The notes beneath the pieces were generated by a model. It did no database searches. It was given only the letters and a program-made list of their open reading frames with translations, and had not been told where the DNA came from. From Candidatus Nanopelagicaceae bacterium (GTDB lineage Bacteria; Actinomycetota; Actinomycetes; Nanopelagicales; Nanopelagicaceae), in assembly GCA_023262125.1 (NCBI GenBank), contig JALRDT010000073.1:1-7143 (forward strand): a stretch of DNA of 7,143 nucleotides, given 5' to 3'. Position 1 is the first letter of the stretch; each line of letters begins with the position of its first letter. Of this stretch, positions 1 to 6,831 are shown one piece after another. The translations under genes were made by a program, and so were the position numbers.

Positions 1-247
1 ACTCTTCTGATGCGTGATATGTCGCGCTGCCGTGACCTAAGTGAGTGTGTTGGACTAATCCAACATTCTCTAGAGTTTCTAAATTGCGATAAACAGTTGA
101 GAGATTGATGCCTGGATGAGTTTTGCGCACATGTTCGGCAATCGCTTCTGGTGTTGAGTGGCCAAGTTCGCGAACTGCAGCAAGCACTAATTCACGTTGC
201 GGTGTAAGGCGTAAGCCCTTTTGATGTAATTCGTGTTTTCCGGCCAT
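1..247 (-). CDS. Fur-family metalloregulator, N-terminal 82 codons (partial)
   Basis: A DNA-binding, metal-sensing transcription regulator of the Fur/Zur/PerR family. The visible part is the winged-helix domain. It contains 'LRLTPQRELVLAAV' (residues about 12-25), His30 in a 'LGHSTPEAI' segment where Fur proteins carry a metal ligand, the recognition helix 'LSTVYRNLETLENVGLV' (about 49-65), and the wing 'HTHLGHGSATYH' (67-78). Family members are about 135-150 residues long, so the dimerisation domain, with its HxH and possible CxxC metal sites, lies beyond position 1. The metal (iron, zinc, manganese or peroxide sensing) therefore cannot be assigned. The wing resembles the actinobacterial Fur branch. 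The ATG at 247-245 gives the usual short N-terminal extension and has no Shine-Dalgarno sequence, so the gene may be leaderless. It lies on the same strand as the two narK genes and downstream of them, separated by a dyad; co-regulation with nitrate respiration is not shown. Confidence 0.93.
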   Translation of the reverse strand, partial: MAGKHELHQKGLRLTPQRELVLAAVRELGHSTPEAIAEHVRKTHPGINLSTVYRNLETLENVGLVQHTHLGHGSATYHASEE

Positions 248-253
248 AAGTGA

Positions 254-259
254 ATTTTA
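254..259 (-). promoter_or_regulatory. Putative -10 element of a leaderless fur promoter
   Basis: On the minus strand TAAAAT (5 of 6 matches to TATAAT) is followed by 6 nt and then the fur ATG. Transcription would thus start at or next to the A of the start codon. There is no purine-rich ribosome-binding site between this hexamer and the ATG, which fits a leaderless message, a common arrangement in actinobacteria. No convincing -35 hexamer is visible; the region where it would lie is occupied by the dyad at 261-291. This is inference from sequence, and the same A/T-rich bases could serve as the U-tract of a terminator. Confidence 0.4.
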
Positions 260-260
260 A

Positions 261-291
261 GTTGGCGACTAGGAATTGCCTAATCGCCAAC
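261..291 (-). terminator. Imperfect 13-bp dyad: narK terminator or fur operator
   Basis: GTTGGCGA (261-268) pairs with TCGCCAAC (284-291), then after one C/A mismatch TAGG (270-273) pairs with CCTA (279-282), leaving a 5-nt loop. The hairpin lies 12 nt after the tandem stop codons of the transporter gene on the minus strand and is followed by TTAAAATT, a poor U-tract. A Rho-independent terminator for the narK pair is the simplest reading. Because the dyad also covers the upstream part of the predicted fur promoter, it could instead, or in addition, be a regulator-binding site. It does not look like a classical A/T-rich Fur box. Confidence 0.55.
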
Positions 292-303
292 TATTCGCGT
301 CTA

Positions 304-1695
304 CTAAGACTTCTTAGCTGCCCCTGGTTTGGCATATCTAAACCAGGTAATTAAGAAGCAGAGCACCACATAACCAGATAAGACCATCAAGAATGTTGAA
401 GGGCTCATTGCAACAAGTCCGATACCAAATAGGAATGGACCAAATGCTGCGATTGCAGATACCCAACCAATTACTCCACCAGCTTGTCTAGGTTCAAAGA
501 TCATTGGCATCTGTTTAAATGTTGATGCATTACCAATGCCCGCGAAGAAGAAGATTGCAATCATTCCATATATGAATGCATGAAATTCAGATGATAGATA
601 AGTTGCACCGAGTGCCACATCTGGATTTACATGTTGCGCAGTAAAGATGATTGATCCAAATAGTCCGACAGATGAAACAAGTGTCCAAGGTGCGCCACCG
701 AATTTATCGGTAAGCGGTGCAAATGCAATACGTGCACCAGCACCAACTAACGGCCCAAGGAATGCATATTTGGCGACATCCGGAATTGTGTAACCGGCGA
801 CCAATAAATGATTTGCACCATCGACAACTTCAACGATCTTGGTATTGCCTGCACCGAAGATGTTTTTAATTAGAAGACCGAACTGTGCTGATAGTCCAGA
901 GAAGATTCCGAATGTCATTACATAAAGAAGTGTCATCCAAAGTGTGTCGATATTTCCGAAGATATCCATCTGCTTCCGGAAATTTGCAGTTACTGGAACG
1001 CTCTTTAAAACTGTCCAAGCCAGGATTGCACCAATAATTACAAATGGCACATAGAAATATGCAGCGTTCTGATACCAAGCATCAGAGACCACGCCATTTA
1101 CAGGATTAGTGAATTTACGTGCTGGTCCCATTATTCCGACAAGTGAGAAACCAACAATCCACGGAGTTAAGAACTGCACAAAGCTAACGCCGAAATTACC
1201 AAGTCCCGCTTGCAAACCAAGAGTTGTTCCTTGCATTCGCTTTGGGAAGAAGTAAGAGGTACTTGGCATAAATCCAGAGAATGCACCGCCACCGATTCCG
1301 GATAGAAAAGCTAGTAATAAGAAGTGCTTATAAGTTGTATCTGGATTCTGAACCGCCATGCCCCATCCGATAAGCGGAATTAGAAGTAACAGCGTTGTAA
1401 AGGTGACTAACTTTCTTGTGCCAAAAATTGGTGGCAAGAACATCCAAACTATACGGAGTAATCCGCCTGCCAAACCTGGCATCGCAGTAATCCAGTAAAG
1501 CTCGCTCTTAGTTAATTGAAAACCAAGTCCTTGTAACTTCGGAGCTAACGCACTTGCTAAGAACCAAGTCGCAAATGCCAGACCTAAGTTAAAGGTTGTG
1601 ATCATGCCGGTCTTATGTGCCAACTTCGGATCCCAATTACCTTCTTCTGGCTGCCATCCTTCAAGCCAACGGCTACTTTTCTTCTGATTCATCAT
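304..1695 (-). CDS. narK: NarK-type nitrate/nitrite transporter (type 2, E. coli NarK-like)
   Basis: A major facilitator superfamily permease of the nitrate/nitrite porter family, expected to have 12 membrane helices in the cytoplasmic membrane. Type-2 members such as E. coli NarK exchange nitrate for nitrite. The N-terminal 'WQPEEGNWDPK' segment aligns with the 'WRPED' start of E. coli NarK. The first nitrate signature is 'AGLGNFGVSFVQ' (about 163-174), preceded by 'SYFFPKRMQG'. The second is 'GVIGWVSAIAAFGPF' (about 407-421). Arg81 in helix 2 ('GLLRIVW') and Arg322 in helix 8 ('GARIAFAPLTDKFGG') match the two substrate-binding arginines of NarK (R89 and R305 in E. coli). The length of 463 aa equals E. 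coli NarK, but compared from memory the gene has about 20 extra residues between helices 7 and 8 (about 283-304) and lacks the long loop before the second signature. Two consecutive ATG codons (1695 and 1692) are possible starts. It ends in tandem TAG stops and follows the other transporter by 7 nt. Confidence 0.93.
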   Translation of the reverse strand: MMNQKKSSRWLEGWQPEEGNWDPKLAHKTGMITTFNLGLAFATWFLASALAPKLQGLGFQLTKSELYWITAMPGLAGGLLRIVWMFLPPIFGTRKLVTFTTLLLLIPLIGWGMAVQNPDTTYKHFLLLAFLSGIGGGAFSGFMPSTSYFFPKRMQGTTLGLQAGLGNFGVSFVQFLTPWIVGFSLVGIMGPARKFTNPVNGVVSDAWYQNAAYFYVPFVIIGAILAWTVLKSVPVTANFRKQMDIFGNIDTLWMTLLYVMTFGIFSGLSAQFGLLIKNIFGAGNTKIVEVVDGANHLLVAGYTIPDVAKYAFLGPLVGAGARIAFAPLTDKFGGAPWTLVSSVGLFGSIIFTAQHVNPDVALGATYLSSEFHAFIYGMIAIFFFAGIGNASTFKQMPMIFEPRQAGGVIGWVSAIAAFGPFLFGIGLVAMSPSTFLMVLSGYVVLCFLITWFRYAKPGAAKKS

Positions 1696-1698
1696 TTA

Positions 1699-1704
1699 CT
1701 CCTT
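1699..1704 (-). promoter_or_regulatory. Ribosome-binding site AAGGAG overlapping the upstream stop codon
   Basis: On the minus strand AAGGAG ends 3 nt before the first ATG (1695-1693) and 6 nt before the second ATG (1692-1690). The spacing favours the second ATG, which would shorten the protein by one residue. The first two bases of the site are the last two of the TAA stop of the upstream transporter gene (1705-1703), so termination of one gene and initiation of the next are physically linked, which suggests translational coupling. Confidence 0.75.
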
Positions 1705-3013
1705 AGTTGTGCCTTTCAAAGATGTGTAAGAAATCTGGCGCATGTTTCTGCAGAATCTTCATCACCACAACATGCATCCAAATTAAACAGATAACAGTTA
1801 ATAAAAATAGAACTGCGAACGGTGATGATTTGATTCCGGTCCATGCTTGTACATAACCGAAGATTGGTAATAAAAAGAATCCACCGAGTGCGCCGAGCAT
1901 TCCGACAAGTCCGCCAACTGCGCCGACATGTGTTGGGAAATACTCTGGAATATGTTTGTAAACGGCAGCTTTACCGATTCCCATCGCGCTACCTAAAAGG
2001 ATAGTTAAAATTACAAATGGCACGATTCCTACATGCCATGGCATAACTTCAACTATGCCACTGGCTGATTTCGTCTTTGCGACTTCAACAACGATATGTC
2101 CTTGAGGCATCATCAAAATACCGCTGGTCAAAATCATCACCCAGAAGGTCCAATACATAATGCGGCGCGCACCAAAGTGATCAGATAGTGAACCACCGAG
2201 TGGACGAAGCAGAGATGCCGGGAAGATAAAGAGCGCAGTTAAAAGCGCCGCTTTCCATAGTTCAACCCCAAATTGTGCTTCGTAATATTTGGGAAGCATC
2301 GATGAGAGCGATACATAAGCACCGAAGACCACGGTGTAATAAAGCGAGAAGCGCCAGACGCGAATCTCTTTAAGTGGTTCTAGCTGTTCCTTTAATGGAA
2401 TTGTGGAACCAGGTTTGCGATCTATCTTAGGTGTTAAGAAGAGAATCGCAAGCGCCATAACTAGTAATAAGACTGTGTAAATGGCTGGAACTAAGCGCCA
2501 TCCACCGGTAGCTAAGCCACCTAAATAGGTAGCGCCAGCTGTAGCGGTGATGATGCCTGGGCCAATTAATTTAGTAACTGATGCGCCAACATTTCCTGCA
2601 CCAAAAACACCAAGTGCAAAACCTTTATGTTCGCGATCAAACCACGCGCTATTCCATGCGATGCCTGCGCTAAATGAGTTACCTGCTATACCAATAAAGA
2701 ATGCGATGATAAATAGCGCAGTTACGTTATGAACTCGAGTTAATAACGCAGTTGGAATTGCAGAGAGAAGTAGCAAGGTAATCATTACCTTCTTACCACC
2801 AAATTTATCTGCCCAGATTCCAGTAAATAATCGCCAAATAGATCCATTTAGAACAGGTAAGGCGGTTAACCAATAAAACTGAGTGTCGCTTAAACCAAAT
2901 TCCTTTTGAATTGGAATTGCAAGAATTCCAAATTGCAACCAGACCGCAAACATCAAAGTAAACGAAATAAAACTCAAAGTTAAAACTGAATTTCGCGCTC
3001 TGCGATCTTGCAT
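1703..3013 (-). CDS. narK: NarK-type nitrate transporter (type 1, NarK1-like)
   Basis: A second nitrate/nitrite porter of the major facilitator superfamily. It resembles the NarK1 class, for which proton-linked nitrate import has been shown in Paracoccus. The N-terminus is short and leads straight into helix 1 ('LTLSFISFTLMFAVWLQFG'), unlike the longer start of the neighbouring gene. Arg61 in helix 2 ('GSIWRLFTGIWADKFGG') and Arg270 ('LLRPLGGSLSDHFG') are the expected substrate arginines. The nitrate signatures are 'GAGNVGASVTK' (138-148) and 'VGAVGGLVGMLGALGGF' (363-379), the latter preceded by the NarK1-typical 'GKAAVYKHIPEYFP' (347-360). At 436 aa it is of normal family length. The ATG at 3013 is supported by AGGAA (3024-3020) at 6 nt spacing. 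It is the first gene of the minus-strand transporter operon, reads divergently from narG, and its RBS lies inside a repeated AACTTTT/AAAAGTT element. Substrate direction (import, antiport) is inferred from class, not proven here. Confidence 0.93.
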   Translation of the reverse strand: MQDRRARNSVLTLSFISFTLMFAVWLQFGILAIPIQKEFGLSDTQFYWLTALPVLNGSIWRLFTGIWADKFGGKKVMITLLLLSAIPTALLTRVHNVTALFIIAFFIGIAGNSFSAGIAWNSAWFDREHKGFALGVFGAGNVGASVTKLIGPGIITATAGATYLGGLATGGWRLVPAIYTVLLLVMALAILFLTPKIDRKPGSTIPLKEQLEPLKEIRVWRFSLYYTVVFGAYVSLSSMLPKYYEAQFGVELWKAALLTALFIFPASLLRPLGGSLSDHFGARRIMYWTFWVMILTSGILMMPQGHIVVEVAKTKSASGIVEVMPWHVGIVPFVILTILLGSAMGIGKAAVYKHIPEYFPTHVGAVGGLVGMLGALGGFFLLPIFGYVQAWTGIKSSPFAVLFLLTVICLIWMHVVVMKILQKHAPDFLHIFERHN

Positions 3014-3052
3014 AAAAAGTTCCTAACTTTTTGTGGGTCGTGAAAAGTTAAG
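3014..3052 (-). repeat. Alternating AACTTTT/AAAAGTT inverted repeats over the narK leader and RBS
   Basis: Read on the minus strand, three segments alternate in orientation: TAACTTTT (3050-3043), AAAAAGTTA (3032-3024) and AACTTTTT (3021-3014, abutting the ATG). The middle segment can pair with either neighbour. With the downstream segment it forms 8 perfect base pairs around a 3-nt AGG loop, which is the core of the ribosome-binding site. With the upstream segment it forms 8 perfect pairs across an 11-nt loop, extendable by a G-U and a C-G pair that would cover the G residues of the same AGG. Both folds would hinder ribosome access. The stems are A/T-rich and weak, so a protein-binding DNA site is an equal possibility. 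Confidence 0.5.
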
Positions 3053-3066
3053 CAGAGTTTGCATTT

Positions 3067-3072
3067 TTAGTA
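3067..3072 (-). promoter_or_regulatory. Possible -10 element of the narK operon promoter
   Basis: TACTAA on the minus strand (5 of 6 matches to TATAAT, in an A-rich context) would place a transcription start near 3060, giving a leader of about 45 nt that includes the whole inverted-repeat element. The DosR-like palindrome would then be centred near -32 and overlap the -35 region, a common position for activators that substitute for a -35 element. The call rests on weak motif similarity and spacing only. Confidence 0.3.
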
Positions 3073-3082
3073 GTCTGTAAAA

Positions 3083-3102
3083 ATAGGGACTAAAGACCCT
3101 AT
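3083..3102. promoter_or_regulatory. DosR/DevR-like hypoxia box in the narK-narG divergent promoter
   Basis: GGGACTAAAGACCC (3086-3099) matches the core of the published DosR/DevR box (GGGACTWWAGTCCC) at 13 of 14 positions; the flanking three bases on each side match poorly. It sits inside a longer palindrome, AAATAGGG (3081-3088) and CCCTATTT (3097-3104), with perfect 8-bp arms, which is strong evidence for a dimeric regulator site. DosR (OsdR in Streptomyces) is a response regulator that activates genes under hypoxia, nitric oxide or carbon monoxide, and in Mycobacterium tuberculosis its regulon includes narK2. One symmetric site between divergent nitrate transport and reduction genes could serve both. 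The regulator itself is not in this window. Confidence 0.7.
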
Positions 3103-3127
3103 TTAGTTGGGCATGCGTGTATGGGAG

Positions 3128-3133
3128 TATTAA
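3128..3133 (+). promoter_or_regulatory. Possible -10 element of the narGH operon promoter
   Basis: TATTAA lies 26 nt upstream of the narG start and would put the transcription start near 3140, just ahead of the AAGGGG ribosome-binding site (3146-3151). An overlapping alternative is TAATTA (3131-3136). No good -35 hexamer is seen around 3105-3111, which fits an activator-dependent promoter; the DosR-like palindrome would be centred near -48. Support is motif similarity only. Confidence 0.35.
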
Positions 3134-3159
3134 TTAGCAATAGTTAAGGGGTAGCACTC

Positions 3160-6100
3160 ATGAGCAAAAAGCAACTTGCAGATGATTCTTTTATTGATTA
3201 TTTAGTTTCGACTAGATCTTTTTTAACTAGAACAAGTATTAGTGAAGACCATCGCGCAGTATTTTTAGAAGGCGGAAGAGAGAGCGATAATTTTTATCGT
3301 GAACGTTGGTCACATGACAAAATTGTTAGATCAACACATGGTGTTAATTGCACCGGTTCATGTTCATGGAAAGTTTATGTAAAAGATGGTGTTATTACTT
3401 GGGAAACCCAACAGACTGATTATCCGTCTGTTGGCGCTGACTCTCCAGAATATGAACCACGTGGATGTCCGCGCGGTGCAGCATTTTCTTGGTACACATA
3501 TTCACCAACCCGAATTCGCTACCCATATATTCGTGGCTTTTTAATTGAAGCCTATCGTCGCGCAAAGTTAAATGTTGGCGGCGATCCTGTAGATGCCTGG
3601 CAGAGCATTGTCGAAGATGAAAAAATTAGTAAGCAATATAAAGGCTTGCGCGGCAAAGGTGGCTTGGTTCGCGCATCATGGGATGAAGCTTTAGAGATAG
3701 TTGCAGCAGCGCAGGTTTATACAATTAAAAAGTATGGACCAGATCGCGTAGCAGGATTTTCTCCGATCCCTGCGATGTCGATGGCATCTCATGCAGCTGG
3801 CGCACGTTACACATCTCTAATCGGCGGAACGATGTTGAGTTTCTACGATTGGTACTGCGATTTGCCAATTGCATCTCCACAAATTTGGGGAGATCAAACT
3901 GATGTTCCTGAATCTGCAGATTGGTGGAACGCCTCTTATTTAATTATGTGGGGATCAAATATTCCGACCACTCGTACGCCAGATGCGCACTTTATGACTG
4001 AAGCACGTTACAAGGGTCAGAAAGTAATTAGCGTCAGCCCCGATTATGCAGATAACACCAAGTTTGCTGATGAGTGGCTACCTGCTCAACCTGGAACAGA
4101 TGGCGCACTTGCAATGGCGATGGGCCATGTAATTCTTAAGGAGTTCTACGTAGATAAAGAAACACCCGAATTCACTGATTATGTAAAGAAGTACACCGAT
4201 CTACCTTTCTTAGTTTCACTTACGGAGAAGAATGGAAAGTTAACTCCGGATCGTTTCTTAACTGCAGCTGATTTAGGAATCGAAACAGATAGCGCTGAAT
4301 GGAAACCAGTAATGGTTGAAAGTTCTAATGGCGAAATCTTTATTCCAAACGGAACTATTGGTGATCGCCATACAGAAGCAGGTATGGGCAAATGGAACCT
4401 TGATCTTCAAGGTAAAGACCCAAAACTCACCTTTATCAATGAAGGTGAAAACAAACAGATTTCATTACCACGATTCGATGTTGATAATGAACTTGTAGAT
4501 CGCGGTGTAAGTACACGTCAGATCGGTAACCATTTAGTTACCACTGTTTACGATTTGATTCTAGCTCAATACGGCGTAAAACGTGAAGGAATGCCAGGTT
4601 CTTGGCCAAGTAGCTACGAGGATGCAACTTCAGTAAATACACCAGCATGGCAAGAAGAGATCACTTCAGTAAGTAGCGATTCAGTAATTCGAATTGCTCG
4701 TGAATTTGCGCAGAATGCAAAAGATTCTGGTGGCAGATCAATGATTACTTTAGGTGCAGGTACTAATCACTGGTATCACTCTGACACTATTTATCGCGCG
4801 ATTATTTCTCTGGTTCTTTTAACAGGTTGCCAAGGAAAGAATGGCGGCGGCTGGGCGCACTATGTTGGCCAAGAGAAGGCGCGACCATTTACAGGTTGGG
4901 CACAATTGGCGTTCGGTGCAGATTGGTCACGTCCACCACGTCAGATGGCCGGAACTTCATTCTGGTATTTAGCAACTGATCAATGGCGTTATGACTCATG
5001 GGGCGCAGATGAGTTAACAACTCCGCTGACATCTGGCGCATTTAAAGATACAGCGATGGCAGATACTTTAGTTAAAGCAGTACGTATGGGTTGGACACCA
5101 GCGTTTCCAACATTTAATAAGAACCCACTAACAATTGTTGAAGAAGCTAAAGAGAAAGGTAAAGATCCAAAAGAGTATGTTGTTGAAAGTTTGAAAGATG
5201 GATCTTTAGATTTCGCAGTTGCAGATCCTGATAACCCAGTTAACTTCCCACGCGTCTTAACTGTTTGGCGCGCAAATCTGCTGGGTTCATCTGGAAAAGG
5301 AAATGAGTACTTCTTACATCACCTACTTGGCGTTGAAGGTTCACATAGCGGCCCAACCACTCCGGTTGAGAAGCGACCTAAAGAAGTTAAATGGGTTGAT
5401 GAAGCTCCAACTGGAAAGTTGGATTTATTAGTTTCACTTGATTTCCGTATGACAAGTACCGGACTCTTCTCAGATATCTTGTTGCCTGCTGCAACTTGGT
5501 ATGAAAAGTACGATCTTTCATCAACAGATATGCATCCATTTATCCATGCATTTAATGCTGCGATTAATCCACCTTGGCAGGCAAGATCTGATTACGACGC
5601 CTTCCAGAGAATGGCGCAGGTTTTTAGCCGTTTAGCTGAAAAACACTTAGGAACTCAGAGCGATATCGTGGCAATCCCGCTGCAACATGACACTCCTACT
5701 GAGATTTCACAACCATTTGGAATTGTTAAAGATTGGAAACTTGGTGAATGCGATCCAATTCCAGGTAAAACAATGCCGAATTTAGTGATGGTCGAACGCG
5801 ATTATGCAGCGATTGCACAGAAGATGGCGGCGCTTGGACCTAACGTAGAAAACTTAGGAACTGTTGTAAAAGGAATTACTTTAAAACAAGGAAAGAGCGT
5901 TGAGCATTTAAAGAAGATCAATGGTGTTGCAACAGAAGGTGTTGCAGCTGGTCGTCCACTACTTCAAACTGCAGAACAAGCTTGCGAAACAATTCTTACT
6001 TTATCTGGCGTATCGAATGGCGAAATCGCAGTTGCAGGATTCCGCGAATTAGAGAAGCGCACCGGCCAACGAATGGCAGATTTAGCAGAAGATAATGAAG

Positions 6101-6831
6101 GCAAATTAATCACCTTTGCCGATACTCAATCACGTCCGCAAGGTGTGATTACTTCATGGGAGTGGTCAGGAAGTGAACACGGCGGTCGTCGATACTCTCC
6201 GTTCACAATCAACGTGGAACGTTTGAAGCCTTGGCATACATTGACGGGGCGTCAACATTTCTTCCTGGATCACCAGTGGATGTCGGAGATTGGCGAACAG
6301 ATGCCGATCTTCCGACCTCCATTGAATTTATCTGCGTTATCTAATTATCCAAAAGTTGGACATCAAGATGAACTTGGTATTGCCGTTCGTTACTTAACTC
6401 CGCATTCAAAGTGGTCGATTCACTCTGAATACCAAGATAACTTCTTTATGTTGGCGCTTTCTCGTGGCGGACCAGACATCTGGATGTCGGTGCAAGATGC
6501 CGAAAAGATTGGCGTTAAAGATAATGATTGGATCGAAGCGGTAAATCGCAACGGTGTGGTCGTAGCTCGCGCCGTTGTTTCACACCGTATGCCAGAAGGT
6601 TTGGTCTATATGTATCACGCGAAAGATCGCACTATTGATGTTCCGCGATCTGAATCAACCGGAAAGCGCGGCGGTATTCATAATTCATTAACCAGATTGC
6701 TCTTAAAACCATCGCATTTAATCGGCGGATATGCGCAATTCTCTTATGGATTTAATTACTACGGCCCAACCGGAAATCAGCGTGATGAAATCACAGTAAT
6801 TCGTCGCCGTTCACAGGAGGTTACTTACTAA
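3160..6831 (+). CDS. narG: Respiratory nitrate reductase alpha subunit NarG
   Basis: The catalytic molybdenum subunit of membrane-bound nitrate reductase, which reduces nitrate to nitrite at a Mo-bisMGD centre facing the cytoplasm. The N-terminal Fe-S cluster motif has His60, Cys64, Cys68 ('HGVNCTGSCSW') and Cys103 ('EPRGCPRGA'); the histidine ligand is the NarG hallmark. Asp234 in 'WYCDLP' corresponds to the Mo-ligand Asp222 of E. coli, and Asn63 to Asn52. His537 ('NHWYH'), His1082 and His1088 ('TPHSKWSIH'), His1153 ('MYHAKDRT') and His1174 ('GGIHNSLTR') fit the conserved cofactor-pocket histidines (E. coli 546, 1092, 1098, 1163, 1184). At 1223 aa it is slightly shorter than E. coli NarG (1247 aa), mainly from a shorter C-terminal tail. 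No twin-arginine signal is present near the N-terminus, so a cytoplasmic orientation is expected. The ATG is supported by AAGGGG 8 nt upstream. The frame is intact throughout, and narH follows directly. Confidence 0.98.
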   Translation: MSKKQLADDSFIDYLVSTRSFLTRTSISEDHRAVFLEGGRESDNFYRERWSHDKIVRSTHGVNCTGSCSWKVYVKDGVITWETQQTDYPSVGADSPEYEPRGCPRGAAFSWYTYSPTRIRYPYIRGFLIEAYRRAKLNVGGDPVDAWQSIVEDEKISKQYKGLRGKGGLVRASWDEALEIVAAAQVYTIKKYGPDRVAGFSPIPAMSMASHAAGARYTSLIGGTMLSFYDWYCDLPIASPQIWGDQTDVPESADWWNASYLIMWGSNIPTTRTPDAHFMTEARYKGQKVISVSPDYADNTKFADEWLPAQPGTDGALAMAMGHVILKEFYVDKETPEFTDYVKKYTDLPFLVSLTEKNGKLTPDRFLTAADLGIETDSAEWKPVMVESSNGEIFIPNGTIGDRHTEAGMGKWNLDLQGKDPKLTFINEGENKQISLPRFDVDNELVDRGVSTRQIGNHLVTTVYDLILAQYGVKREGMPGSWPSSYEDATSVNTPAWQEEITSVSSDSVIRIAREFAQNAKDSGGRSMITLGAGTNHWYHSDTIYRAIISLVLLTGCQGKNGGGWAHYVGQEKARPFTGWAQLAFGADWSRPPRQMAGTSFWYLATDQWRYDSWGADELTTPLTSGAFKDTAMADTLVKAVRMGWTPAFPTFNKNPLTIVEEAKEKGKDPKEYVVESLKDGSLDFAVADPDNPVNFPRVLTVWRANLLGSSGKGNEYFLHHLLGVEGSHSGPTTPVEKRPKEVKWVDEAPTGKLDLLVSLDFRMTSTGLFSDILLPAATWYEKYDLSSTDMHPFIHAFNAAINPPWQARSDYDAFQRMAQVFSRLAEKHLGTQSDIVAIPLQHDTPTEISQPFGIVKDWKLGECDPIPGKTMPNLVMVERDYAAIAQKMAALGPNVENLGTVVKGITLKQGKSVEHLKKINGVATEGVAAGRPLLQTAEQACETILTLSGVSNGEIAVAGFRELEKRTGQRMADLAEDNEGKLITFADTQSRPQGVITSWEWSGSEHGGRRYSPFTINVERLKPWHTLTGRQHFFLDHQWMSEIGEQMPIFRPPLNLSALSNYPKVGHQDELGIAVRYLTPHSKWSIHSEYQDNFFMLALSRGGPDIWMSVQDAEKIGVKDNDWIEAVNRNGVVVARAVVSHRMPEGLVYMYHAKDRTIDVPRSESTGKRGGIHNSLTRLLLKPSHLIGGYAQFSYGFNYYGPTGNQRDEITVIRRRSQEVTY
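6815..6820 (+). promoter_or_regulatory. narH ribosome-binding site inside the end of narG
   Basis: AGGAGG, a strong Shine-Dalgarno sequence, lies within the last codons of narG, 11 nt before the ATG at 6832. The spacing is somewhat long, but the next in-frame ATG (6841) would be 20 nt away, so the site supports 6832 as the start. The narG TAA and narH ATG abut with no spacer, which favours coupled translation and fixed stoichiometry of the two subunits. Confidence 0.75.

Noticed and set aside
866..1078. Open frame of 70 codons on the minus strand
   Set aside because: It lies wholly inside the type-2 narK gene in another frame, has no family resemblance, and the overlapping gene is clearly real.
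2547..2732. Open frame of 61 codons on the plus strand
   Set aside because: Antisense shadow inside the type-1 narK gene; its composition follows from the codons of the real gene, and it has no recognisable domain.
3111..3116. GCATGC palindrome in the divergent spacer
   Set aside because: A 6-bp palindrome is expected by chance, and its flanks (TTGG, GTGT) are not symmetric.
3123..3128. GGGAGT as a second DosR half-site
   Set aside because: It matches GGGACT at 5 of 6 positions, but no complementary half lies at the right distance, and it overlaps the putative narG -10 element.
3014..3159. Fnr (TTGAT-N4-ATCAA) or NarL heptamer sites upstream of narG and narK
   Set aside because: I looked for both on each strand and found no acceptable match, so enterobacterial-type control is not supported.
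3163..3240. Twin-arginine signal at the NarG N-terminus
   Set aside because: The stretch 'STRSFLTRT' resembles the vestigial signal region of bacterial NarG, but it has no RR pair and no following hydrophobic core, so export is not supported.
4179..4498. Two short open frames (minus 4179-4391, plus 4316-4498) inside narG
   Set aside because: Both lie in the middle of an intact, well-conserved narG frame and look like chance frames.
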